Shown here one piece after another: positions 38,171 to 46,756 of a stretch of DNA of 64,000 bases. Source of the DNA: Lepidurus packardi (taxonomy: Eukaryota; Arthropoda; Branchiopoda; Notostraca; Triopsidae); NCBI GenBank assembly GCA_023053545.1, contig JAKZAN010000046.1, positions 434,001 through 498,000 on the forward strand, in the 5' to 3' direction. The notes below the pieces were generated by a model, which saw only the letters and a program-made list of their open reading frames with translations, was not told the origin of the DNA and did not search any database. The position numbers were made by a program, and so were the translations under genes. Numbering within the stretch: position 1 is the first letter of the stretch; the number at the start of each line of letters is the position of its first letter.

Positions 38171-40422
38171 TTGATCGGGTCTCTGATCGGGTCTCTAATC
38201 GGGTCTCTAATCGGGTCTCTGATCGAGTCTCTGATCGGGTCTCTAATCGGGTCTCTGATCGGGTCTCTGATCGGGTCTCTAATCGGGTCTCTAATCGGGT
38301 CTCTGATCGGGTCTCTAATCGGGTCTCTAATCGGGTCTCTGATCGGGTCTCTAATCGGGTCTCTAATCGGGTCTCTGATCGGGTCTCTAATCGGGTCTCT
38401 AATCGGGTCTCTGATCGGGTCTCTAATCGGGTCTCTGATCGGGTCTCTTATCGCGTCTCTGATCGGGTCTCTGATTGGGTCTCTAATCGGGTTAACAGAC
38501 GTGCACTTTGATCGGGTCTCTGATCGGGTCTCTAATCGAGTCTCTGATCGGGTATCTGATCGGGTCTCTAATCGGGTCTCTAATCGGGTCTCTGATCGGG
38601 TCTCTGATTGGGTCTCTAATCGGGTCTCTAATCGGGTCTCTAATCGGGTTTCTAAACGGGTCTCTAATCGGTTCTCTGATCGGGTCTCTGATCGGGTCTC
38701 TAATCGGGTCTCTAATCGGGTCTCTGATCGAGTCTCTGATCGGGTCTCTAATCGGGTCTCTGATCGGGTTTCTGATCGGGTCTCTAATCGGGTCTCTAAT
38801 CGGGTCTCTGATCGAGTCTCTAATCGGGTCTCTAATCGGGTCTCTGATCGGGTCTCTAATCGGGTCTCTAATCGGGTCTCTGATCGGGTCTCTAATCGGG
38901 TCTCTAATCGGGTCTCTGATCGGGTCTCTGATTGGGTCTCTAATCGGGTCTCTAATCGGGTCTCTAATCGACGTCTCTAATCGAGGTCTCTGATCGGGTC
39001 TCTAATCGGGTCTCTAATCGGGTCTCTAATCGGGTCTGTGATCGGGTCTCTAATCGGGTCTCTGATCGGGTCTCTGATCGGGTCTCTAATCGGGTCTCTA
39101 ATCGGGTCTCTAATCGGGTCTCTGATCGGGTCTCTGATCGGGTCTATAATCGGGTCTCTGATCGGGTCTCTGATTGGGTCTCTAATCGGGTCTCTGATCG
39201 GGTCTCTGATTGGGTCTCTAATCGGGTCTCTAATCGGGTCTCTAATCGACGTCTCTAATCGAGGTCTCTGATCGGGTCTCTAATCCGGTCTCTAATCGGG
39301 TCTCTAATCGGGTCTGTGATCGGGTCTCTAATCGGGTCTCTGATCGGGTCTCTGATCGGGTCTCTGATCGGGTCTCTGATCGACTCTCTGATCGGGTCTC
39401 TAATCGGGTCTCTAATCGGGTCTCTAATCGGGTCTCTGATCGGGTCTCTGATCGGGTCTCTAATCGGGTCTCTAATCGGGTCTCTAATCGGGTCTCTGAT
39501 CGGGTCTCTGATCGGGTCTTTAATCGGGTCTTTAATCGGGTCTCTGATCGGGTCTCTGATCGGGTCTCTATTCGGGTCTCTAATCGGGTCTCTGATCGGG
39601 TCTCTAATCGGGTCTCTGATCGGGTCTCTGATCGGGTCTCTAATCGGGTCTCTAATCGGGTCTCTAATCGGGTCTCTGATCGGGTCTCTAATCGGGTCTC
39701 TAATCGGGTCTCTAATCGGGTCTCTGATCGAGTCTCTGATCGGGTCTCTGATCGGGTCTCTGATCGGTTCTCTAATCGGGTCTCTGATCGGGTCTCTGAT
39801 CGGGTCTCTAATCGGGTCTCTAATCGGGTCTCTAATCGGGTCTCTAATCGGGTCTCTAATCGGGTCTCTGATCGAGTCTCTGATCGGGTCTCTAATCGGG
39901 TCTCTGATCGGGTCTCTGATCGGGTCTCTAATCGGGTCTCTAATCGGGTCTGTGATCGGGTCTCTAATCGGGTCTCTAATCGGGTCTCTGATCGGGTCTC
40001 TGATCGGGTCTCTAATCGGGTCTCTAATCGGGTCTCTAATCGGGTCTCTGATCGGGTCTCTGATCGGGTCTATAATCGGGTCTCTGATCGGATCTCTGAT
40101 CGGGTCTCTGATCGGGTCTCTGATCGGGTCTCTGATCGGGTCTCTAATCGAGGTCTCTGATCGGGTCTCTAATCCGGTCTCTAATCGGGTCTCTGATCGG
40201 GTCTATAATCGGGTTATCAGACGTGCACTTTGACCGGGACTCTAATCGGGGTCTCTTATCGGGTCTCTAACCGTGTCTCTGATCGGGTCTCTGATCGGGT
40301 CTCTGATCGGGTCTCTGATCGGGTCTCTAATCGGGTCTCTGATCGGGTCTCTAATCGGGTCTCTGATCGGGTCTCTTATCGCGTCTCTGATCGGGTCTCT
40401 GATCGGGTCTCTAATCGGGTTA

Positions 40423-40500
40423 ACAGACGTGCACTAATGCGACGCGAACGCGACGTTGGCCGTCTTAAAAAACCAAAAAACAAACAAACAGACGTGCACT
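40423..40500 (+). mobile_element. 5'-truncated retrotransposon tail, copy 8
   Basis: Core 40436-40487; flanking repeats at 40423-40435 and 40488-40500. Confidence 0.85.
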
Positions 40501-41355
40501 TTGATCGGGTCTCTGATCGGGTCTCTAATCGGGTCTCTGATCGGGTCTCTGATCGGGTCTCTAATCGGGTCTCTAATCGGGTCTCTGATCGGGTCTCTAA
40601 TCGGGTCTCTAATCGGGTCTCTAATCGGGTCTCTGATCGAGTCTGTGATCGGGTCTCTAATCGGGTCTATGATCGGGTCTCTGATCGGGTCTCTGATCGG
40701 GTCTCTGATCGACTCTCTGATCGGGTCTCTGATCGGGTCTTTAATCGGGTCTCTGATCGACTCTCTGATCGGGTCTCTGTTCGGGTCTCTAATCGGGTCT
40801 CTAATCGGGTCTCTGATCGGGTCTCTGATCGGGTCTCTGATCGGGTCTTTAATCGGGTCTTTAATCGGGTCTCTGATCGGGTCTCTGATCGGGTCTCTGA
40901 TCGGGTCTCTGATCGACTCTCTGATCGGGTCTCTGATCGGGTCTCTAATCGGGTCTCTAATCGGGTCTCTGATCGGGTCTCTGATCGGGTCTCTAATCGG
41001 GTCTCTAATCGGGTCTCTAATCGGGTCTCTGATCGGGTCTCTGATCGGGTCTCTATTCGGGTCTCTGATCGGTTCTCTAATCGAGGTCTCTGATCGGGTC
41101 TCTAATCCGGTCTCTAATCGGGTCTCTGATCGGCTCTATAATCGGGTTATCAGACGTGCACTTTGACCGGGACTCTAATCGGGGTCTCTTATCGGGTCTC
41201 TAACCGTGTCTCTGATCGGGTCTCTGATCGGGTCTCTAATCGGGTCTCTGATCGGGTCTCTAATCGGGTCTCTGATCGGGTCTCTAATCGGGTCTCTGAT
41301 CGGGTCTCTTATCGCGTCTCTGATCGGGTCTCTGATCGGGTCTCTAATCGGGTTA

Positions 41356-41433
41356 ACAGACGTGCACTAATGCGACGCGAACGCGACGTTGGCCGTCTTA
41401 AAAAACCAAAAAACAAACAAACAGACGTGCACT
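41356..41433 (+). mobile_element. 5'-truncated retrotransposon tail, copy 9
   Basis: Core 41369-41420; flanking repeats at 41356-41368 and 41421-41433. It is 933 bp from copy 8. Confidence 0.85.
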
Positions 41434-42336
41434 TTGATCGGGTCTCTGATCGGGTCTCTAATCGGGTCTCTGATCGGGTCTCTGATCGGGTCTCTAATCG
41501 GGTCTCTAATCGGGTCTCTGATCGGGTCTCTAATCGGGTCTCTAATCGGGTCTCTAATCGGGTCTCTGATCGAGTCTGTGATCGGGTCTCTAATCGGGTC
41601 TATGATCGGGTCTCTGATCGGGTCTCTGATCGGGTCTCTGATCGACTCTCTGATCGGGTCTCTGATCGGGTCTCTGATCGGGTCTCTGATCGACTCTCTG
41701 ATCGGGTCTCTGATCGGGTCTTTAATCGGGTCTCTGATCGACTCTCTGATCGGGTCTCTGATCGGGTCTCTAATCGGGTCTCTAATCGGGTCTCTGATCG
41801 GGTCTCTGATCGGGTCTCTAATCGGGTCTCTAATCGGGTCTCTAATCGGGTCTCTGATCGGGTCTCTGATCGGGTCTTTAATCGGGTCTTTAATCGGGTC
41901 TCTGATCGGGTCTCTGATCGGGTCTCTGATCGGGTCTCTGATCGACTCTCTGATCGGGTCTCTGATCGGGTCTCTAATCGGGTCTCTAATCGGGTCTCTG
42001 ATCGGGTCTCTGATCGGGTCTCTAATCGGGTCTCTAATCGGGTCTCTAATCGGGTCTCTGATCGGGTCTCTGATCGGGTCTCTATTCGGGTCTCTGATCG
42101 GTTCTCTAATCGAGGTCTCTGATCGGGTCTCTAATCCGGTCTCTAATCGGGTCTCTGATCGGCTCTATAATCGGGTTATCAGACGTGCACTTTGACCGGG
42201 ACTCTAATCGGGGTCTCTTATCGGGTCTCTAACCGTGTCTCTGATCGGGTCTCTGATCGGGTCTCTGATCGGGTCTCTGATCGGGTCTCTAATCGGGTCT
42301 CTAATCGACGTCTCTAATCGAGGTCTCTGATCGGGT

Positions 42337-43055
42337 AGGAGACGATTCACCACAGCCAAAACCTGTTTTTACTAATCCTGTCAACTCACCACAACTGCCC
42401 TCTAGTGACAATTCACCACACGACAATTCACCACAGTATGATAATTTAATACTGACATAGTGGAAACCCGCCTTAAGGTAGGCAAGGTTACTGGAACCAA
42501 GGTTCTATCATCGGGCAGGGCTAGCATAGGGAATACTTTGCCTCTTTCCTGAAAGCGCGCGGATTTTGAGACACGGGAAGCGACTACGTTCTGTTGCTAT
42601 ATTCTTAATATATGAAATGTTTATATAATTAATTTTTAGGAGTTCGACATCGCCCTGTATATTTAGTTCTTTTTTTTCGTAGAACGATCGAGACAACAGC
42701 TGTTGGAATGGTAGACCATGGAGTGTTTGTTTCTTCTTCAGTTACTTGATGCCACAGAATAGCTCCTTATTCTTCAAATACTTATGGCGAACTTCAGTGG
42801 TGCATGTTTTGTTCTTGCTATAAAAAAAGCTTTTGTTTTTCCACTAAAATGTATATAGAGGAGGGTAGGAGATGGAGGAGAGTAGGAGTAGGAACAAGAG
42901 TAGCGTTACGCAAAAAGGGAATTCCAAGGGGATTCCTTTCAAACAAGGTAGCCTCAGGTAAGCTTTCTCAGGTTTTCCACTAAGTGAAGGGAACTTATAT
43001 CTATGAAATTTTACCTGTACTCCCGTATTTATATTCACAACTCCAGAAGTGCTAG
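42337..43055. other. Non-satellite DNA left of the transposase remnant; no gene recognised
   Basis: Single-copy-looking sequence begins abruptly after the last satellite A monomer. Its first 100 bases hold four imperfect copies of ATTCACCACA (42345, 42384 as ACTCACCACA, 42411, 42426). These might be sub-terminal repeats of a DNA transposon, but I see no matching inverted copy at the far side. The rest is AT-rich with short open frames only on either strand, none resembling a known protein. It could hold upstream introns or exons of the MULE-like gene to the right. Confidence 0.5.
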
Positions 43056-43704
43056 ATATTACGTGACTCTGCGCGGCTGCTCGTTCCACTGGAGCCAAGC
43101 GGTATATCGAAAGATCCAGGAAGTAGGACTCCAACGACAGTACAGGAACGAAGAAACGATCCGCAGCTTTTGCCGGTAATGTTGTTATGTCGAAATCTTC
43201 ACTATTTACATACTTATACTCCTATCATTTAGGATGATACTAGCCCTCCAGTTCTTGCCGGCAGAGCACATCCCTCCCGCCCTGGATAGTCTAACGAGAC
43301 AAAATGAGAATTCGCTTGTTGGTCAAGTTTGTCAGTATGTAAAGCGTACCTGGGTCGATTCCACGATCTGGCCACCGCAGTCCTGGTCGGCGTTCGGCCG
43401 TGCCATCAGGACAAACAACGACCTCGAATCTTGGCACGCTAGGCTTAATCGGAAAGCACAAAAGAAGGGTCTAAACCTTTACATGCTCCTCGAGCTACTG
43501 AAAAGGGAGGCAGAGATCGTCAAAATTAGCGTGCAGCTAATTACAGAAGACCGCCTATCAAGGGTTCAGAAGAAGCACCAGCAGGAGGTAGATGCGAAGT
43601 TGGAGCAGCTGTTTGTAAAGTACAGTGACGGACAGTTGGGTGCTGCCGAATTGTTGAAGCACTGTTCTTACGTATACAACCCTATCGGAAATGAAGATAA
43701 ATAA
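43056..43704 (+). pseudogene. MULE-type transposase gene, C-terminal fragment (two exons)
   Basis: Two exons join across a 57-bp GT-AG intron (43176-43232) to give a continuous C-terminal domain. Exon 1 reads GCSFHWSQAVYRKIQ (the C-x-F-H motif of this domain), then RNEETIRSFCR. Exon 2 continues MILALQFLPAEHIPP, WSAFGRAIRTNNDLESWHAR and a lysine-rich end, with a stop at 43702-43704. The TNNDLESWH segment probably carries the third catalytic acidic residue of MULE transposases. The N-terminal DNA-binding part and the first two catalytic aspartates are not visible upstream; an in-frame stop lies at 42985-42987. I therefore call it a truncated or captured fragment. The left limit is uncertain: the AG at 43054-43055 is a possible acceptor with a poor pyrimidine tract. 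A domesticated MULE-domain gene is the main alternative. Confidence 0.72.
43176..43232 (+). other. Short GT-AG intron within the MULE-like gene
   Basis: Donor CCG|GTAATG and acceptor TCATTTAG|GATG. Removing it joins CG to G as an arginine codon and restores FCR-MILALQFLP, a contiguous stretch in this transposase family. The intron interrupts the frame, so the exons match only after splicing. The 57-bp size is short but usual in many invertebrates. Confidence 0.7.
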
Positions 43705-43961
43705 TTTTACATTTATTTTAGATTTATTTGTTTTACATTTATTTTAGATTTATTTTTTTTTAGATTTATTTTAGATTTATTTTGGTACAATGTGGTAAAC
43801 TACTGTTTGCATGCCAACTATTGTATTATTTTCTGACTGTTTTGATTCTATACCGTGATTGTGCCTAATTTTTATCTCTCGTTTTGACGAATCTGCGAAT
43901 TTTGACTATACGCTAGAGTACTAGTGAATATACGTATGTTTGTGTACAATGTTTATAAATA
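43705..43961. other. AT-rich 3' flank of MULE fragment
   Basis: This begins with an imperfect tandem run of TTTTACATTTATTTTAGATT-like units (43706-43785), followed by AT-rich sequence with no open frame of note. It runs up to the start of the LTR. It may be the 3' untranslated region of the transposase gene; no clear AATAAA signal was seen. Confidence 0.45.
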
Positions 43962-44316
43962 TGTTATGTACCCCGGTACATGTGCACTAGTAAGCGCTAG
44001 GCTTGGGATAAACGGGCACCAGTTTTCCCTTGTTTTGTTTTGTATTACCTTGTTTGTACGATGTCAACCCCCGAGGTAGAAAAGTGAGTTGAGTTCGGGA
44101 GTGGTGAATCCAAGGGAGACAGAAGAGAAAGAGTGGTCTTAGAGAACAGAGGTTTTGTCAAGTGAGCAAAAGAGATAGGCGTGCCCGTGAAATCAACCCC
44201 CCATTGTTAATTATCATTTACACTGTCATCGTTGTAACATCGACAGTTGAGGTGTTGAATACAGTACGTATTTTTCCCCTCGTTCTTCGTGTCAAACGTG
44301 CATTACTCCCATAACA
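43962..44316 (+). mobile_element. Probable LTR of a retrotransposon (355 bp)
   Basis: The segment begins TGTTATGTACC and ends CCCATAACA. The termini therefore form the short inverted repeat TGTTATG/CATAACA and start and end TG...CA, as LTRs do. Right after it comes TTCAGCGGTGGGATCCCGAG, in which TGGGATCCCGAGC (from 44325) could serve as a tRNA primer-binding site; I cannot say which tRNA. A gag-like leader follows. No second copy of this LTR lies in the window, so the element is incomplete. Target-site duplication could not be tested because the right side is replaced by satellite A. Confidence 0.55.
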
Positions 44317-44507
44317 TTCAGCGGTGGGATCCCGAGCAGCCGGGGATACCTTGCCACGTAGCCAGCCCAGCGAGTACGTCTACGTCAGCGTGACACAAGA
44401 AGCGAGTTCAATCTGGATCGGGAAGAAGGGGACGGCGGGTTGGGAATGGCTAACGCTAATGCGAGGGCACTGGTGCATCCGCCAACCTTCAATGGAACCG
44501 GAGATTC
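44317..44507 (+). pseudogene. LTR-element leader and truncated gag-like start
   Basis: This follows the LTR directly. An ATG at 44440 opens a frame reading MGMANANARALVHPPTFNGT, which resembles the start of a Ty3/gypsy-type Gag (a PPTFNGT-like motif near the N-terminus). After 22 codons the frame runs into satellite A at 44508 and continues as NRVS/DRVS repeats to a stop at 44787. The gag is thus severed by the satellite junction. The protein assignment rests on a short motif and is tentative; the truncation itself is clear. Confidence 0.4.
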
Positions 44508-44605
44508 TAATCGGGTCTCTAATCGGGTCTCTGATCGGGTCTCTGATTGGGTCTCTAATCGGGTCTCTAATCGGGTCTCTAATCGACGTCTCAAATCGAG
44601 GTCTC
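44508..44605. repeat. 98-bp islet of satellite A between two mobile elements
   Basis: About eight monomers (AATCGGGTCTCT and variants, including GATTGGG and the AATCGACGTCTC...AATCGAGGTCTC punctuation pair) lie between the gag-like stub and the 5' region of the non-LTR element. The monomer order matches the end of a standard A higher-order block. It is probably the left flank of the non-LTR insertion site, which would mean the retrotransposon landed in satellite A. Confidence 0.9.
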
Positions 44606-45274
44606 CACAATCCAGTCCGTACAGCGTAGCTAGACAGACGTGTATACAGGCAGCGAGTGAGAATAAAGAGAAATTTAGCAAAGTTAATAGTTATTGTGTT
44701 TTTGTTGCATGGGGTTGTGTTCAAATTGTTATATTGTTGGTTCTTGTGGTGATAATCATTGTTTTTGTTGATTTATTTGTGGTGTGAGGCAGAGGGTGAT
44801 CAGCCCAGGCTGATGACAGCTGTTGAGTTTGTGACAGAAGATTGATATAATTTGAAGGTTGTTTTCGGTTGTGGGAATATTTGTTCGGGTGTGATAAGGT
44901 GTTATAAAGGTGGTTTTGTGTGGTTTATATCAAATAGGGAAAGAAATAAGTGAAATTAGTGAAAGACAACAGACGTGGCAGGGTGTGGTGCTGTGGCGCT
45001 AACATTTGGACGACGTAGTAGAGGGGCGTGGCTTAGGCGCGCTAGCACCTGGACAGCAGTGTAGAGGGGCGTGGCACAACGCCACAAAACGCTACGGGAT
45101 ACATAGGGCACTGTTTTGTCTGTATTGCTTTACCGGGTTGATTATTGGGTGGTGTTAAAGAGTGAATTATTTCTATTTTGCAAATATATAGCGATAGTTT
45201 GGTGGAGTGACGAAGACAACGACTCAAAGGGAGTTGGTTGTACGGATCACGGAAAAAGTCCAGATTCGATAGGT
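44606..45274 (+). promoter_or_regulatory. 5' untranslated region of the retrotransposon, with a 43-bp tandem duplication
   Basis: No convincing protein is encoded here. Near its 3' end a 43-bp unit occurs twice in tandem (from about 44996 and 45039), each with GTAGAGGGGCGTGGC (45018-45032 and 45061-45075). Tandem repeats in the 5' region are common in non-LTR elements, where the internal promoter lies; a promoter role here is inferred. An upstream in-frame ATG at 45116 would extend ORF1 by 53 residues of unrelated hydrophobic composition, which I reject as the start. Confidence 0.6.
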
Positions 45275-46756
45275 ATGGAGGACGAGAGTGTTCAGTCAAG
45301 CGATGATGAAATTATTATGGTTAAGAAAAAGGGTAAGGAGAAGGGCAGAGCAAAGGGAAAGTTAAAGGGAGGGGCAGAAAAGGTGGCAAACGATATGGAG
45401 GAAGAAGTTGGTACGGAGATGGAAGTAGCAGTAGGGGAACAACAGGAAGATGAAGATCAAGGCTGGAAGACGGCAAGGCCAAAAAAAAAGTTAAAGGGAA
45501 GGGGAGAAAAAGAGGTAAATGATACAGAGAAAGAGACAAGAACAGAGAAGATAGTATTAGTCGGGGAGAAAAGAGCGGGGTCTTTTTCTAGCCAAGACGA
45601 GGAAAAAAGGGAAAATGGAAAAGTAGAAGAGGGAAAGGATAAGCGGCCGGTGGTGGGGAAGCTGGCAGAGGAGGGGAAAAATTTCAAGGAAGTCAGCCCT
45701 TTCGCTTTAGGAAAAGCGATTAAAAATCTGGGGATAACGGGAGTGGAGATTAGAGTAACCAATGGGGGGGAACTACTTTTTTTTACATCACAGCCGGAAT
45801 TAGTATCGCAGTTATTGGCACTCAAAGTGATTGGACAATGGAAAGTAAATATGCGTATGGCAAGGCCTTTAATATTGCAGCACGGCATAATCAAAATATG
45901 GGGAACGTCCAAGGAAGAAATTTTGGAGCAAAAGATTAAGGGATTATACTCAGTAAGAGCGCTATACAGTGTGAGGGAGAAGGAGAAGATTGCAACGGGC
46001 TCCTACCATGTCACATTCGAAGGCAGTGTTTTACCTAGTCATCTGGAAGTCGGATACTTTAAAGTACCCGTGACACCATTTAAGCCGAAACCGATCAGAT
46101 GTTACAGATGTCAAAGGTTCGGTCACGTAAGCTCAGTTTGCACGGCCAAGCAGCGCTGCGGATTCTGCGGGGACGACCACCGCATTGAAAGCTGCATGAG
46201 GAAGGCACAGGGAGTGATACCCTCATGCGCTAACTGCCGCGGCAGGCACTCGGCGGCAGATACAAGATGCGCCTTTTTTATAAGAGCAATGGAGGGCGGA
46301 CAAAAGGGGGTACCAGGAAACCAAGAAAGTGTCAGCAACTCAGCAGAAAACCAAAAGAGCATTGAGAGTCACAAGAGACAAGCCGAGACAATTGCGGATG
46401 AATCACCGCAAGCAAACGTGCAGTCACAAAGGCGGACATACAAGGAAATAGTCGCAGGGGGGAAAAAGAGCACGGCGGAGAACGAAGGCAATCAAGGACG
46501 ACAGGAAGAAGAGACAAGAAGACAGGAAGACAAAAGGGCAGGAAGGCCAAAGGAGAGAGAAAGCCCGCATGAAGACAGGGCTAGAAGCGAGGATAAGGGG
46601 AAAGCCCTGATACAGAAAATTATTAGAAAAATTATACCAATAATAGTGAGTGAACATAGCTGGGAAGAAAAATGCAGGGAGATGGTAGCTTTGGTAAAAG
46701 AACTTATTAGTGGGGGAGACCTAATCACAGTAATGCTAGAATGGGGTGCCCTTTGA
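45275..46756 (+). CDS. Retrotransposon ORF1, Gag-like RNA-binding protein (zinc knuckles)
   Basis: A 493-residue nucleic-acid-binding protein expected to coat the element RNA. The start at 45275 (MEDESVQSSDDE) was chosen because the 53 residues read from the upstream ATG at 45116 look like chance translation of the 5' region. The N-terminal third is lysine/glutamate-rich, with KKKGKEKG-like basic clusters and an internal 31-residue duplication (about residues 25-55 and 68-98). A structured middle follows (about 140-270), then three zinc knuckles: C276-C279-H284-C289 (CX2CX4HX4C), C295-C298-H302-C307 and C318-C321-H325-C332. The C-terminal tail is charged. The stop overlaps the ORF2 start by 16 bp in a different frame, suggesting translation of ORF2 by termination-reinitiation. 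Knuckles of this triple type are standard for ORF1 of I/R1/Jockey-like elements. Confidence 0.88.
   Translation: MEDESVQSSDDEIIMVKKKGKEKGRAKGKLKGGAEKVANDMEEEVGTEMEVAVGEQQEDEDQGWKTARPKKKLKGRGEKEVNDTEKETRTEKIVLVGEKRAGSFSSQDEEKRENGKVEEGKDKRPVVGKLAEEGKNFKEVSPFALGKAIKNLGITGVEIRVTNGGELLFFTSQPELVSQLLALKVIGQWKVNMRMARPLILQHGIIKIWGTSKEEILEQKIKGLYSVRALYSVREKEKIATGSYHVTFEGSVLPSHLEVGYFKVPVTPFKPKPIRCYRCQRFGHVSSVCTAKQRCGFCGDDHRIESCMRKAQGVIPSCANCRGRHSAADTRCAFFIRAMEGGQKGVPGNQESVSNSAENQKSIESHKRQAETIADESPQANVQSQRRTYKEIVAGGKKSTAENEGNQGRQEEETRRQEDKRAGRPKERESPHEDRARSEDKGKALIQKIIRKIIPIIVSEHSWEEKCREMVALVKELISGGDLITVMLEWGAL

Larger units (their letters stand above)
34926..38426. repeat. 3501-bp tandem segmental duplication of satellite A, copy 2
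   Basis: Direct neighbour of copy 1 with essentially the same monomer-variant string. The right edge is near 38427, where the sequence after the NRVSDRVS-type monomers departs from copy 1. From about 37.1 kb onward it is also paralogous to 2.8-4.6 kb of block A1. Confidence 0.85.
40215..42300 (+). repeat. Higher-order units of ~0.93 and ~1.03 kb in satellite A
   Basis: The TTATCAGACGTGCAC / TTTGACCGGGACTC landmark recurs near 40215, 41148 and 42176. The first two units each hold one retrotransposon tail. The second unit is longer because extra 12-bp monomers (around 41640-41740) were added. The third is cut off after about 150 bp by the end of the array. Confidence 0.75.
16891..42336. repeat. 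Satellite A array, block A2 (12-bp monomer)
   Basis: This is the longest 12-bp array in the window. It carries seven retrotransposon-tail insertions (18986, 33611, 34592, 37112, 38093, 40423, 41356), several empty landmark sites and layered segmental duplications. Short monomers of 9-10 bp (GGTCTCAATC, GGTCTCATC) shift the register, especially at 17-31 kb. It begins directly after satellite B at the junction GGACTTTATATCTAATCGGG and stops at GATCGGGTAGGAGACGATTC (about 42336). No gene is supported within it. The open frames of up to 369 codons are satellite translation. Confidence 0.97.

Noticed and set aside
42508-43134. Small reverse-strand frames at 42508-42696 and 42844-43134
   Set aside because: They are short, without recognisable domains, and the second overlaps the better-supported forward MULE exon.
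44101-44114. GTGGTGAATCC as an inverted partner of the ATTCACCACA repeats
   Set aside because: The match is short, lies within the probable LTR, and is not at a plausible element end.
45116-45274. Upstream ATG extending ORF1 by 53 residues
   Set aside because: The extension is hydrophobic and tryptophan-rich, unlike ORF1 N-termini, and runs through 5'-region sequence. The ATG at 45275 gives a normal acidic/basic Gag-like start.
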